Assembly: GCF_002993965.1 (NCBI RefSeq)
Contig: NZ_POST01000003.1
Coordinates: 183,368-247,367 of the forward strand
Length of the DNA: 64,000 bases
Direction of reading: 5' to 3'
From: Apilactobacillus timberlakei
GTDB taxonomy: Bacteria > Bacillota > Bacilli > Lactobacillales > Lactobacillaceae
The notes beneath the pieces were generated by a model. The model did not search any database. It saw only the letters and a program-made list of their open reading frames with translations, and was not told where the DNA came from. The first letter of the stretch is position 1. Each line of letters opens with the position of its first letter. The translations under genes were made by a program, and so were the position numbers. Below, one piece after another: positions 51,304-59,484 of this stretch.

Positions 51304-52765
51304 GGTTAAACTTCCCTTCAAAGTATTTCATCATTCTAGAGATAGCAAATGTGATTATAAAGTAGATCACCATAATAATTGCGATTGGTGCAACTCCTTT
51401 ATAAGTGTCAGCTTGTACTGCTCTCATTTGATACATTAATTCACCAACCCCAATGGTAGATGCCAATGAACTATCTTTAATTAAAGTAACTAATTCATTA
51501 CCAAGTGCTGGCCAAATATTTTTGAAAGCTTGAGGTAAAACAATGTATCTCATTGATTGTTTACTTGATAGTCCTAATGAAAGTGCAGCTTCATTTTGAC
51601 CAACTGAGATTGAGGTAATTCCACTTCTAATAATTTCAGCTACATAAGCACCAGAATTAATTGAAATTGCAACAATTCCAGCTGTTAATGCTGGTACATT
51701 AACGACAGCTCCTAACCCAAAGTATACAAACATAATTTGAACTAATTGAGGGGTCCCACGAATGAACTCAATGTAGCAAACCGCAACTGCATGTAATAAC
51801 CAATTATGACTTAATCTCATTAGTGCAAAAATAACACCAAGAATAATACCAAAAATAACTGAAATAACTGAGATTAAAATAGTATTTTCAATTCCTGAAA
51901 TAAAGAAATCTTTATATTGCCACATTGAATTAGCAGTTGATTGATTTTTATTATTAGGCATTTCATTAATTGCCGTTGGAATAAACTTATTAGTGTATTG
52001 ATTGTCTTTTTGTACATTAGAGATTGTTTTATTTGCTGATTGAACTAATGAATTAGCCCCTTTTGAAAAGGCAATATTATTATCTGAGTCACCAGAATGA
52101 AGACCTGATGGAATTGTTACAATTCCACTATTATGATTAGCATAGGCTTGCGCAACCGATTGATCCATCGCAACTGCAGAAATTTTATTAGATTTTAAAG
52201 CCATGATTAAATCATTAGCGTTTTCCATACCTTTAGTTGAAACCCCAGCTAATTTTTTAACTGAATCATATTGAACAGAACCAACTTGTGCGCCAACTGC
52301 TTTACCTTTCAAATCATGATAATCTTTTATTTTATTTTTATCGTCTTTATTGATGATTAATCCAGTACCAGATTTATAATAGCTATTTGAAAAACTAACA
52401 CTTTTTGCTCTTTGTGGAGTTTTATTTAAACCAGCGATTACCATATCAACTTTATTTGTTTGCAATCCGACTAGTAATGAATCGAATCCCATTGATTTAA
52501 CTTGCAGTTTAACCCCCATGTCTTTAGCGATTTTTTGTCCTAATTGAACATCGGCACCTTCAACTTCATTTTGACCATCCTTATTACCTAAAAATTCATA
52601 AGGTGGATAATCAGGGGAAGTCCCCATTACCAAGGTACCTTTCTTTTTGATGTTAGCTAAATAATGATCACTAGTGTTAGCAGCACTAGCATTAGTAGTG
52701 CTAAACATTCCTAATAATCCGATGAAAAATATAAACATAATTGCAATAAACTTAAAATGTTTCAT
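51287..52765 (-). CDS. Amino acid ABC transporter, binding protein-permease fusion
   Basis: The 492-residue protein has a signal peptide (to about residue 29). A periplasmic-type binding domain of family 3 follows (GTLVMGTSPDYPPYEFLG, GADVQLGQKIAKDMG, DMVIAGLNKTPQR), then a permease domain from about 280 with the EAA-like loop NEAALSLGLSSKQSMRYIVLPQ. Such fusions are common in Lactobacillales for glutamine, arginine or lysine. Two consecutive T-boxes with CGU specifiers control it, pointing to arginine. A parS-like sequence overlaps its start codon. Confidence 0.93.
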   Translation of the reverse strand: MKHFKFIAIMFIFFIGLLGMFSTTNASAANTSDHYLANIKKKGTLVMGTSPDYPPYEFLGNKDGQNEVEGADVQLGQKIAKDMGVKLQVKSMGFDSLLVGLQTNKVDMVIAGLNKTPQRAKSVSFSNSYYKSGTGLIINKDDKNKIKDYHDLKGKAVGAQVGSVQYDSVKKLAGVSTKGMENANDLIMALKSNKISAVAMDQSVAQAYANHNSGIVTIPSGLHSGDSDNNIAFSKGANSLVQSANKTISNVQKDNQYTNKFIPTAINEMPNNKNQSTANSMWQYKDFFISGIENTILISVISVIFGIILGVIFALMRLSHNWLLHAVAVCYIEFIRGTPQLVQIMFVYFGLGAVVNVPALTAGIVAISINSGAYVAEIIRSGITSISVGQNEAALSLGLSSKQSMRYIVLPQAFKNIWPALGNELVTLIKDSSLASTIGVGELMYQMRAVQADTYKGVAPIAIIMVIYFIITFAISRMMKYFEGKFNHGTND

Positions 52766-52773
52766 GTGAAACT
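52758..52773. promoter_or_regulatory. parS-like site over the transporter start
   Basis: TGTTTCATGTGAAACT differs from the parS consensus at two positions and covers the start codon of the transporter gene (start at 52765). Confidence 0.5.
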
Positions 52774-52794
52774 ACTCCCTTCTTCTACAAAATA

Positions 52795-53050
52795 AAAAAG
52801 TCCTCTTGGAAATTAATCCAAGAGGACGATTGCTCGCGATGCCACCTCAATTTTTAGTATTCTCACAAATACTAACTCACGAAGTTATAATAACTTCTGC
52901 AGTAACGTTGCGAACGTAACTTTTACTCATTTCAAAGTTAAACTTACAGATACGATTTATTAGATATTATCTTTAGCTCTCATCAATTGCTAAATTCGCT
53001 GTAAATAATAATTCTAATAAAATTTCTGTCGATGTTTTTAAAATGTTTAA
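52795..53050 (-). promoter_or_regulatory. T-box leader 2 (promoter-distal), Arg specifier
   Basis: The stem I base ACAGA/TCTGT is followed by a 9-bp helix TTTATTAGA/TCTAATAAA. The 3' loop between them reads TCGTA, so the specifier is CGT followed by A, for arginine. The antiterminator bulge is GAGGTGGCATCGCG (52835-52848 reversed), with UGGC where the first T-box has UGGU. The terminator CCTCTTGGA/TCCAAGAGG (52795-52828) has a T run. Confidence 0.87.
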
Positions 53051-53055
53051 TTAAA

Positions 53056-53310
53056 TAAAAAAGTCCTCTTGGAGTAAAATTCCAAGAGGACGAATAAATC
53101 GTGGTACCACCTCAATTTTTAGTACTTTCACAAATACTAACTTACGAAGTATAAAACTTCAGCAATTAACGCAGCTAACGATTTTTTCTACTCATTTCGA
53201 AAAATGACTCTCAGGTACGATCCAATTAGGATATTACTTAGTTCCACGACCCTAAGCTTCCTGTAAAATATCTTATAATTAGAATTCCTGTTCAACGTCT
53301 TGTTTAATTA
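53056..53310 (-). promoter_or_regulatory. T-box leader 1 (promoter-proximal), Arg specifier
   Basis: Stem I shows the base CAGG/CCTG, the helix TCTAATTA/TAATTGGA and the same 3' loop TCGTA, giving specifier CGT. The T-box sequence is GAGGTGGTACCACG (53100-53113 reversed). The terminator AAGTCCTCTTGGA/TCCAAGAGGACTT with T run is nearly identical to that of leader 2, indicating tandem duplication. Confidence 0.9.
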
Positions 53311-53316
53311 TTGAAT

Positions 53317-53345
53317 ATCATATAACGATGTTATAAGAAATGCAA
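53317..53345 (-). promoter_or_regulatory. Promoter of the tandem T-box leader
   Basis: TTGCAT (53340-53345) and TATGAT (53317-53322) on the - strand are separated by 17 bases, about 40 bases past the stop of the peptidase gene. Confidence 0.7.
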
Positions 53346-53383
53346 GTATTTTTTCATTTATTTTTAATAAATTAAAATATAAA

Positions 53384-54706
53384 TTATTCCAATGAATCCC
53401 AAGGTTTCAATTCAATTGGAGCTTGATTTAACAGTGCTTTTTGTTTATCAGATAGATATTTCTTATTAACAACAACTTCATATACATAGTCATTCATCCA
53501 ACTATCATCCATGGTGTAATAACCATCAAAACCATTTTTAGCTCCCCAAGAGTTTTCCATCTTCCAGCGACGTGGTTTATCATCAACTAAATCGACACCA
53601 GTTAAAGCCGTTGCATGGGAAACTTCAGCATCATGATATTCAAAACGATCCTTTTTACTCATTGATAAATCAATGTTAAATAAGTCAGCATAGCGATATA
53701 AATTAGAATCTAAATAACCTGCTTTTCTTTCTGATTGTTGAGCAATATCATTAGAAATCCAAACTGCTTGACCATCTTTCAATTGTGCAATTGATGCCTT
53801 CTTTAAATCTTCCATTGGCAAGTTTAAGAATTCAATGTTACGGCCGCCCACAACATTATCTTGAGCACTCATACTATAAACTTTTTCATAATCTTTATCA
53901 GGTGAATTACTTAGAACTACATAATCATCTAAATCAATATCAGCAAAGTATTTATCAAAGAATGATTTCGGTGTTAAATCACGATCAATATGGTATTTCT
54001 TCTTGTCATCACGGTATTCAAAGTCAAATGTTTCACGTGGAACACCTAATGAATAAGCAGTGATACGGTAAACTTCTGATAGCATTTGGCTACGAGCCGC
54101 TTTAATATCTTCATCGTTAACATCATCATTAACCATATTTCTTAATTTCATGGCATCTTGACGTAATTTATAATTTAAAACTGTATTTAAATCACCTGTG
54201 TTCTCAGAAACTGAAGATTCTGGGAAGGCACTTTTTGGCATTACCCCATATTTTTGCACTAGTGACACTGCCATTGCCCATTGGCCTCCATCAGTACCAG
54301 GTCCAGCTAAATAAAATTCAACGGTACGATCATCAACTGGTTTACCAGCAGTCGCAATAATATTGTCATAGAAAATATTAGCACGTTCAATTTTGTCCCA
54401 GAAAAATAAATAATTTTGAGACATCTCAAAATCTTTAACCCCATATTTTTTACCGAATTCATGTTTCAAAGTGTTCAATAAGGCAAACATCCAGCAACGA
54501 CCAGATTGCTTTTGATTAGATACTTTTCCAGTATCCGCCTCCACTGAGAATACTGGATTCATTCTAATCTTAGTTTCAGGATCACGAGCAACATTATTAA
54601 TGCCGTTTTGCGTAACTGCTCGTTCTAACATTTTATTTTCCGGATTACTATCATAATCTTTTCTTAAATTATTTAAGTAATCTATGCTTAATTTTGAATC
54701 ATTCAT
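53384..54706 (-). CDS. C1-family aminopeptidase (PepC/bleomycin hydrolase), copy 2
   Basis: This 440-residue cytosolic cysteine peptidase removes N-terminal residues from peptides. The catalytic Cys is in NQKQSGRCWMFALLNTL, the His in VSHATALTGVDLV and the Asn in MENSWGAKNG. It follows copy 1 by 18 bases and is closely related to it along its length. The C-terminus (IELKPWDSLE) is the extension known to block endopeptidase activity in this family. PepC, PepE and PepG types cannot be separated reliably by eye. Confidence 0.93.
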   Translation of the reverse strand: MNDSKLSIDYLNNLRKDYDSNPENKMLERAVTQNGINNVARDPETKIRMNPVFSVEADTGKVSNQKQSGRCWMFALLNTLKHEFGKKYGVKDFEMSQNYLFFWDKIERANIFYDNIIATAGKPVDDRTVEFYLAGPGTDGGQWAMAVSLVQKYGVMPKSAFPESSVSENTGDLNTVLNYKLRQDAMKLRNMVNDDVNDEDIKAARSQMLSEVYRITAYSLGVPRETFDFEYRDDKKKYHIDRDLTPKSFFDKYFADIDLDDYVVLSNSPDKDYEKVYSMSAQDNVVGGRNIEFLNLPMEDLKKASIAQLKDGQAVWISNDIAQQSERKAGYLDSNLYRYADLFNIDLSMSKKDRFEYHDAEVSHATALTGVDLVDDKPRRWKMENSWGAKNGFDGYYTMDDSWMNDYVYEVVVNKKYLSDKQKALLNQAPIELKPWDSLE

Positions 54707-54724
54707 TTAGATACACTCCTATCA

Positions 54725-56035
54725 TTATTCCCAAGGTTTTAATACGATTGGTTGTTGGTCTAGTAATTGACGTTGTCCATCCGTTAAGTATTTCTTGTTT
54801 ACAATTACTTCATCAACGTAGGCATCCATCCAATTATCGGCCATTACAAAGTAACCTTTTTCACCGACTTTTTCGCCCCATGAGTTTTCAACTTTCCATT
54901 TAGTAGGTTTGTCATCAACTAAATCAACTCCAGTTAAAGTCATTGCATGATTAGAAATGCTATCTAAATATTCATATTTTTGGCCCTTAGTCATATCCAT
55001 ATCGATATCAAATAATTGATCGTAGTGATATAAATCAGCATCTAAAATACCATTTTTGCGGTCAGATTGAGTAGTAACAGTATTAGCAAACCAAACTGTT
55101 TCACCATCTTTTAATTGAGCAATCGCAGTTTGCTTTAATACATCCATTGGCATGTTTAAGAAACCAACATGACGACCACCTACAACATTATCAGACGCCG
55201 GATTAATATAATTTTGCTTAAATTTCTTATTAGGAGCATTTTCAATCACGACGTAATCATCAAGATCAATTTCAAAATATTTATCAAAGAATTCTTTAGG
55301 TGTAATATCCTTATCTAAATGATACTTTTTCTTGTCATCACGGTATTCTAAATCAAATGTTTCACGTGGAACACCACAAGCATATCCCGCAATTTTAAAG
55401 ATTTCTCGAAGTAATTCATCACGTTTAGCATTAATTTCATCATCAGATGCATCACCATTAACCATGTCACGCAAAATTTTAGCATCACGACGCATCGTAA
55501 GATCTAATACATCATTTAAATCAGATGTATCATCAGTAACTTTGCTTTCAGGAAAAGCATAAGTGGGCATTACTCCGTATTTTTGCACTAAAGCAACGGC
55601 CATTGCCCATTCGCCACCATCACTACCTGGTCCATCTAAATAAGTACGGACTTCACGATCATCAACTGGTTTGCCAGCAGTCGCAATAATATTATCGAAG
55701 AAAATGTTAGCACGTTCAATCTTATCCCAGAAGAATAGATAACTTTGTGATAATTCAAAATCTTTTACGTCATAACGTTTAGCAAAGTCATGCCTTAATG
55801 TATTTAACAAAGCAAACAACCAACAACGACCTGAACGTTTTTGATTTGACACTTTACCCGTATCAACTTCAACAGAAAAACTACGATTTAGTTTTGCAGG
55901 AACGGTATTATCTTTTGCAGTATTATTAATTCCATTTTGCATAATGGATCTTTGAATTACTTTTGCACGTGGATATTTCGCGTATTGTTCACGCATTGCA
56001 TCAAAATCTTGCTTAGTTAATTTTGAATCAACCAT
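54725..56035 (-). CDS. C1-family aminopeptidase (PepC/bleomycin hydrolase), copy 1
   Basis: The 436-residue paralogue has the catalytic Cys in NQKRSGRCWLFALLNTLRHDF, the His in ISNHAMTLTGV and the Asn in VENSWGEKVG. The start at MVDSKLTK follows GGAGG; a frame extending 26 codons upstream is excluded. It lies 62 bases after the epimerase-like aminotransferase gene, so peptides from oligopeptide uptake may be broken down to feed that enzyme. Confidence 0.93.
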   Translation of the reverse strand: MVDSKLTKQDFDAMREQYAKYPRAKVIQRSIMQNGINNTAKDNTVPAKLNRSFSVEVDTGKVSNQKRSGRCWLFALLNTLRHDFAKRYDVKDFELSQSYLFFWDKIERANIFFDNIIATAGKPVDDREVRTYLDGPGSDGGEWAMAVALVQKYGVMPTYAFPESKVTDDTSDLNDVLDLTMRRDAKILRDMVNGDASDDEINAKRDELLREIFKIAGYACGVPRETFDLEYRDDKKKYHLDKDITPKEFFDKYFEIDLDDYVVIENAPNKKFKQNYINPASDNVVGGRHVGFLNMPMDVLKQTAIAQLKDGETVWFANTVTTQSDRKNGILDADLYHYDQLFDIDMDMTKGQKYEYLDSISNHAMTLTGVDLVDDKPTKWKVENSWGEKVGEKGYFVMADNWMDAYVDEVIVNKKYLTDGQRQLLDQQPIVLKPWE

Positions 56036-56097
56036 AAATTGAAACCTCCAATTAATTTCTTTATTTATTAGGTTATCATAAGATGAGATTTTTGGAA

Positions 56098-57435
56098 TTA
56101 ATCTGCACTCCAACCAATTTTAGCATTAAATGCAATTTTACCATTAGCTTCATCCTGCATTGCTTGTTTAATAACATCAAAGGCTTGCTTTAATTCTGCA
56201 TTAGTAATGACTAATGGCGGTTGAAACCTTAAAATATTACCTCTAACCGTAATCATTACGACCCCTAATTCAAACATGCGGTAAATAATTTTAGTTGCGA
56301 TATCAGAATCTGCCTTTTTATTTTCAGGATTGATGATATCAATACCACCATCTAATCCATACATTCTAACATCACCAACAAAATCATATTTTTGCTGCAT
56401 TTTGTCAAAAAATGCCTTTGCTTTTAAGCCTAAGTCATAGCTTCGTTGTAATAAATGCTCATCTTCAATTACATCCAAAGTAGCCAAAGAAGCAGCTGTC
56501 GTAACTGGATTTCCAGCAGTTGTATAAACATTCGCCGGTGCTGATAGTGAATCCATAATTTTTTGTTTCCCGATCACTGCACTTAATGGCATTCCCGATG
56601 CTAATGATTTCCCCACAGACATTAAGTCAGGTTTAATTCCTGGGAAATTTTGAATCGACCACCATTTACCAGTTCTGCCCATTCCCTGATTAACTTCATC
56701 AACGGCGAATAAAATACCATGCTTATGTGCAAATTGATAAACTTTTTCTAAATACTTAGTAGGAGCTTTGGCAATTCCACCATCACCTTGAATGGGTTCA
56801 ACCAAAATTACCGCAACCTCATCTGCTGGCAAGTAAGTTTCAAATGGCAATTTAAACTCATCAAACATTCGCTCAATAAATTGATCTTTAGTTTCGTAAC
56901 TACGTTGATACCAAGGACTAGGAAATGGTACTTTATAAAAACCATCCATAAGAGGTCCCATCTTGCGACTCATATTTAAACTAACTGCAGAAGCACTCAT
57001 TGAACCATATGTGGAACCATGATAAGCACCCGTAAAACTAACCACATTGGGCCGACCTGTATAACCGCGAGCAAATTTAATCAATGCATCATTCGCATCA
57101 GATCCTGAATTCCCCCATGCTAATTTAACAGGTCCATCCATAGGCGCTAATTGAGTTAAACGATTAGATAGTTTTGCTGCCGGCTCATTGGCAAAATATG
57201 CTGGCGTATATTGAACGATTTTTTGTGCTTGATGCGTGATGGCTTCAACCACATGTGGATGTGAATGACCAGTATTGGTAGCTGAAGCACTAGCAAGTAA
57301 ATCTATGTATTTTTTACCATTAATATCTGTTAGTGTCGATCCTTTGCCTGATTCGATTACTAAATCAAAATATTTAATTCTTGATGCGTTCGATAGTGAT
57401 TGAGCTTCTGTGTTCAAAATTTTTTTATTGTTCAT
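56098..57435 (-). CDS. Class III aminotransferase, isoleucine 2-epimerase-like
   Basis: This 445-residue PLP enzyme matches the Lactobacillus isoleucine 2-epimerase pattern closely: DLLASASATNTGHSHPHVV, GNSGSDANDALIKFARGYTGR, YHGSTYGSMSASAVSLNM, EPIQGDGGIAKAP and the PLP lysine in LMSVGKSLASGMPLSAVIGK. The epimerase interconverts L-isoleucine and D-allo-isoleucine and other branched D-amino acids. A 4-aminobutyrate or other omega-aminotransferase is the alternative annotation. It is the first gene of a leftward unit with the two PepC genes. Confidence 0.87.
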   Translation of the reverse strand: MNNKKILNTEAQSLSNASRIKYFDLVIESGKGSTLTDINGKKYIDLLASASATNTGHSHPHVVEAITHQAQKIVQYTPAYFANEPAAKLSNRLTQLAPMDGPVKLAWGNSGSDANDALIKFARGYTGRPNVVSFTGAYHGSTYGSMSASAVSLNMSRKMGPLMDGFYKVPFPSPWYQRSYETKDQFIERMFDEFKLPFETYLPADEVAVILVEPIQGDGGIAKAPTKYLEKVYQFAHKHGILFAVDEVNQGMGRTGKWWSIQNFPGIKPDLMSVGKSLASGMPLSAVIGKQKIMDSLSAPANVYTTAGNPVTTAASLATLDVIEDEHLLQRSYDLGLKAKAFFDKMQQKYDFVGDVRMYGLDGGIDIINPENKKADSDIATKIIYRMFELGVVMITVRGNILRFQPPLVITNAELKQAFDVIKQAMQDEANGKIAFNAKIGWSAD

Positions 57436-57651
57436 TAATCAATGCACCCCACCTTAATCATTTTCTAATTGTTTTCTAATTTTTATTTAGAGCCAATTAT
57501 ATGATTTGTAGCATATATTGTCAATTTGTTATTAACATTGATATTTTAATTAAGAAAAGATTAAAAATATAGTTATAATATTGATATTTTTTATATTACT
57601 GGTAAATTAGTAATTAGTTATGCTTATATTTTTTGGAGGAATAATATTATC

Positions 57652-57996
57652 ATGAAGAGATTTGCAATTGCATTATCCCTGTTTACAGTACTATCAATTT
57701 GCTTGATTCTTACTAATAATCAAGTATCTGCAAATAGTAAATATACTAATCGTAATGACTATACTAATGTTTATAAATATATTGCTTCTAATCATGGAAA
57801 TAGAATGATACATTTCCATAATTTTAAAAGATTAGGAAAAACAAAAATTGGTCGTTCCGTAAATTTCAACGGCATTATGTTTTGTTATATTCCAAAAGTT
57901 GATGGTTATGTGCCATTTAATCAAATGAAAAAGATTAAAGGACATAGACACATTAAAAATTTAAATAAATACAGATTTTCTACAAATATGTATTAA
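57652..57996 (+). CDS. Small secreted basic protein, 114 aa
   Basis: A signal peptide (core FAIALSLFTVLSICLILTNN, cleavage after VSA near residue 27) leads to a basic mature peptide of about 87 residues. It is rich in Lys, Asn, His and Tyr, with few acidic residues and a single Cys in IMFCYIPKVDG. GGAGGA precedes the ATG. No double-glycine leader or bacteriocin motif is seen. Family not recognised. The 215-base upstream gap is AT-rich and holds only its promoter and that of the epimerase gene. Confidence 0.65.
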   Translation: MKRFAIALSLFTVLSICLILTNNQVSANSKYTNRNDYTNVYKYIASNHGNRMIHFHNFKRLGKTKIGRSVNFNGIMFCYIPKVDGYVPFNQMKKIKGHRHIKNLNKYRFSTNMY

Positions 57997-57998
57997 AA

Positions 57999-58033
57999 AA
58001 AAGTTTCACTTGGATTGCCAAGTGAAACTTTTT
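57999..58033. terminator. Bidirectional intrinsic terminator
   Basis: AAGTTTCACTTGG and CCAAGTGAAACTT enclose ATTG with A and T runs on both sides. It resembles a parS half-site (GTTTCAC) but is a normal terminator. Confidence 0.92.
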
Positions 58034-58035
58034 TA

Positions 58036-58653
58036 CTATTCAGCTAAATCATTAATATTATGCCGAGCAGTTTTATTAGTTGACCATGGTAATGTATGAG
58101 CAACCCCTAAAATTTTATCTTTTTTAACAAATCCCCAATAACGACTATCATTTGAGATTTCTCGGTTATCACCCATCACAAAGTATTCACCCTTAGGCAC
58201 AACTGTTGCAGTTTTATTATATGTCCATTTAGTTTTGGCCAATTTAGAAATATCCCAATTCTTAATATTTTCACCATTGTAATTATATTCAGAACCTTGT
58301 TGTTGCTGCTCTTTACTAATATAGTTTTGCTTAACAGGCTTATCATTGATATATAATTGTTCATTCTTAAATGAAATTTTATCTCCTGGCATCCCAATTA
58401 CACGTTTTACATAATTAATTTTTTGAGTTGCTGTAGGATCCTCACCATGAGCATCAAAAATAATTACACTATTTCTTTTTACTTGAGCTTGGCGAAAAAC
58501 AAGGATACTTTCATTATTTTCCAAGTTTGGATACATTGAATCACCATCAACATTAGCTCTAGTAACGAAATGATTCAAAATCAAAAATAAAAGTACCCCA
58601 ATTGCAATATATATTAAGATACTTAAGGCTTCTTTAAAAAATCTCTTACTCAT
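58036..58653 (-). CDS. lepB: Signal peptidase I (copy 2)
   Basis: The 205-residue membrane-bound serine peptidase cuts secretory signal peptides. It has one N-terminal helix (residues 9-29). The catalytic Ser is in VDGDSMYPNL, the catalytic Lys in YVKRVIGMPGDKISF and the final box is VMGDNREISNDSRYWGF. It shares most residues with copy 1 just upstream, including an identical last 30 residues. The two are separated by a terminator-like hairpin. Confidence 0.94.
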   Translation of the reverse strand: MSKRFFKEALSILIYIAIGVLLFLILNHFVTRANVDGDSMYPNLENNESILVFRQAQVKRNSVIIFDAHGEDPTATQKINYVKRVIGMPGDKISFKNEQLYINDKPVKQNYISKEQQQQGSEYNYNGENIKNWDISKLAKTKWTYNKTATVVPKGEYFVMGDNREISNDSRYWGFVKKDKILGVAHTLPWSTNKTARHNINDLAE

Positions 58654-58724
58654 AATTAATTCTCCTCACAATTATATTCATATTGTATCACTATTTGAAA
58701 ATTTTAAATATTAAAACCATGTAA

Positions 58725-58755
58725 AAAAGCCATGTTATGAGTTAAAACATGACTC
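58725..58755 (-). terminator. Intrinsic terminator between signal peptidase genes
   Basis: On the - strand AGTCATGTT and AACATGGCT (one G-U pair) are followed by TTTTTT. This gives the two copies separate transcription units. Confidence 0.75.
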
Positions 58756-58761
58756 TAATTA

Positions 58762-59379
58762 TTATTCAGCTAAGTCATTAATGTTGTGACGAGCAGTTTT
58801 ATTGGTGGACCATGGTAATGTATGAGCAACTCCTAAAATTTTATCTTGTTTCACAAATCCCCAATAACGACTATCATTAGAGATTGCTCGATTGTCACCC
58901 ATTACAAAATATTCACCTTTAGGCACAACCGTTGCATTTTTATTATATTCCCATTTAGTTTCAGATAATGTTGCAATATTCCAATCTTTTAAATGTCCAT
59001 TGTCGTTACTATATTCAGAACCTTGTTGTTGCTGGGATTTACTAATATAATTTTGTTTAACATCTTCACCATTAATATATAATTGATGGTTTTTAAATGA
59101 AATATGATCACCCGGCATACCAATTACTCGTTTTACATAATCATCATTATTTACTGCCTTAGGGTCTTCACCATGTGCATCAAACACGATTACACTATTT
59201 CTTTTAACCTTTGCTTGTGGAAATAAAATCACTCGTTCTTTGTTTACTAAATTGGGATACATTGAGTTTCCCTCAACTTTTACGGTTGTAATAAAGTGGC
59301 TTATAATAAAGTACAAAACAACTCCAATAATTATATATACAAAAAAATTTAACGAATTTTTAAATATTCTATTGTTCAT
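58762..59379 (-). CDS. lepB: Signal peptidase I (copy 1)
   Basis: The 205-residue paralogue has the Ser in VEGNSMYPNL and the Lys in YVKRVIGMPGDHISF, with the same length as copy 2. The variable part (about residues 110-150, KQNYISKSQQQQGSEYSND) is also shared, so the duplication is fairly recent. Two type I signal peptidases could divide the many exported proteins seen in this window. Confidence 0.94.
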   Translation of the reverse strand: MNNRIFKNSLNFFVYIIIGVVLYFIISHFITTVKVEGNSMYPNLVNKERVILFPQAKVKRNSVIVFDAHGEDPKAVNNDDYVKRVIGMPGDHISFKNHQLYINGEDVKQNYISKSQQQQGSEYSNDNGHLKDWNIATLSETKWEYNKNATVVPKGEYFVMGDNRAISNDSRYWGFVKQDKILGVAHTLPWSTNKTARHNINDLAE

Positions 59380-59447
59380 AATTAGCTCTCCTATTTTAAA
59401 CTAACAAAATTATAACATTATTTAAAATTAATAATAACTAACAAAAA

Positions 59448-59484
59448 GAGCTAAGTAATTAATAATTACTTAGCTCTTTTTTAT
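59448..59484. terminator. Intrinsic terminator after mnmG
   Basis: AAAGAGCTAAGTAATTA and its complement form a perfect stem with flanking A and T runs. It ends the mnmE-mnmG transcript. Confidence 0.92.

Noticed and set aside
53041-53060. The second T-box could have been an assembly duplication.
   Set aside because: The two leaders differ throughout stem I and in the bulge sequence; only the specifier loop and terminator are nearly the same.
57652-57996. Small secreted basic protein considered as a bacteriocin.
   Set aside because: It has a Sec-type signal peptide, no double-glycine leader, and no immunity or transport genes nearby.
57999-58033. GTTTCACTTGG...CCAAGTGAAAC considered as a parS variant.
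   Set aside because: The symmetric centre is not that of parS; it is a standard bidirectional terminator stem.
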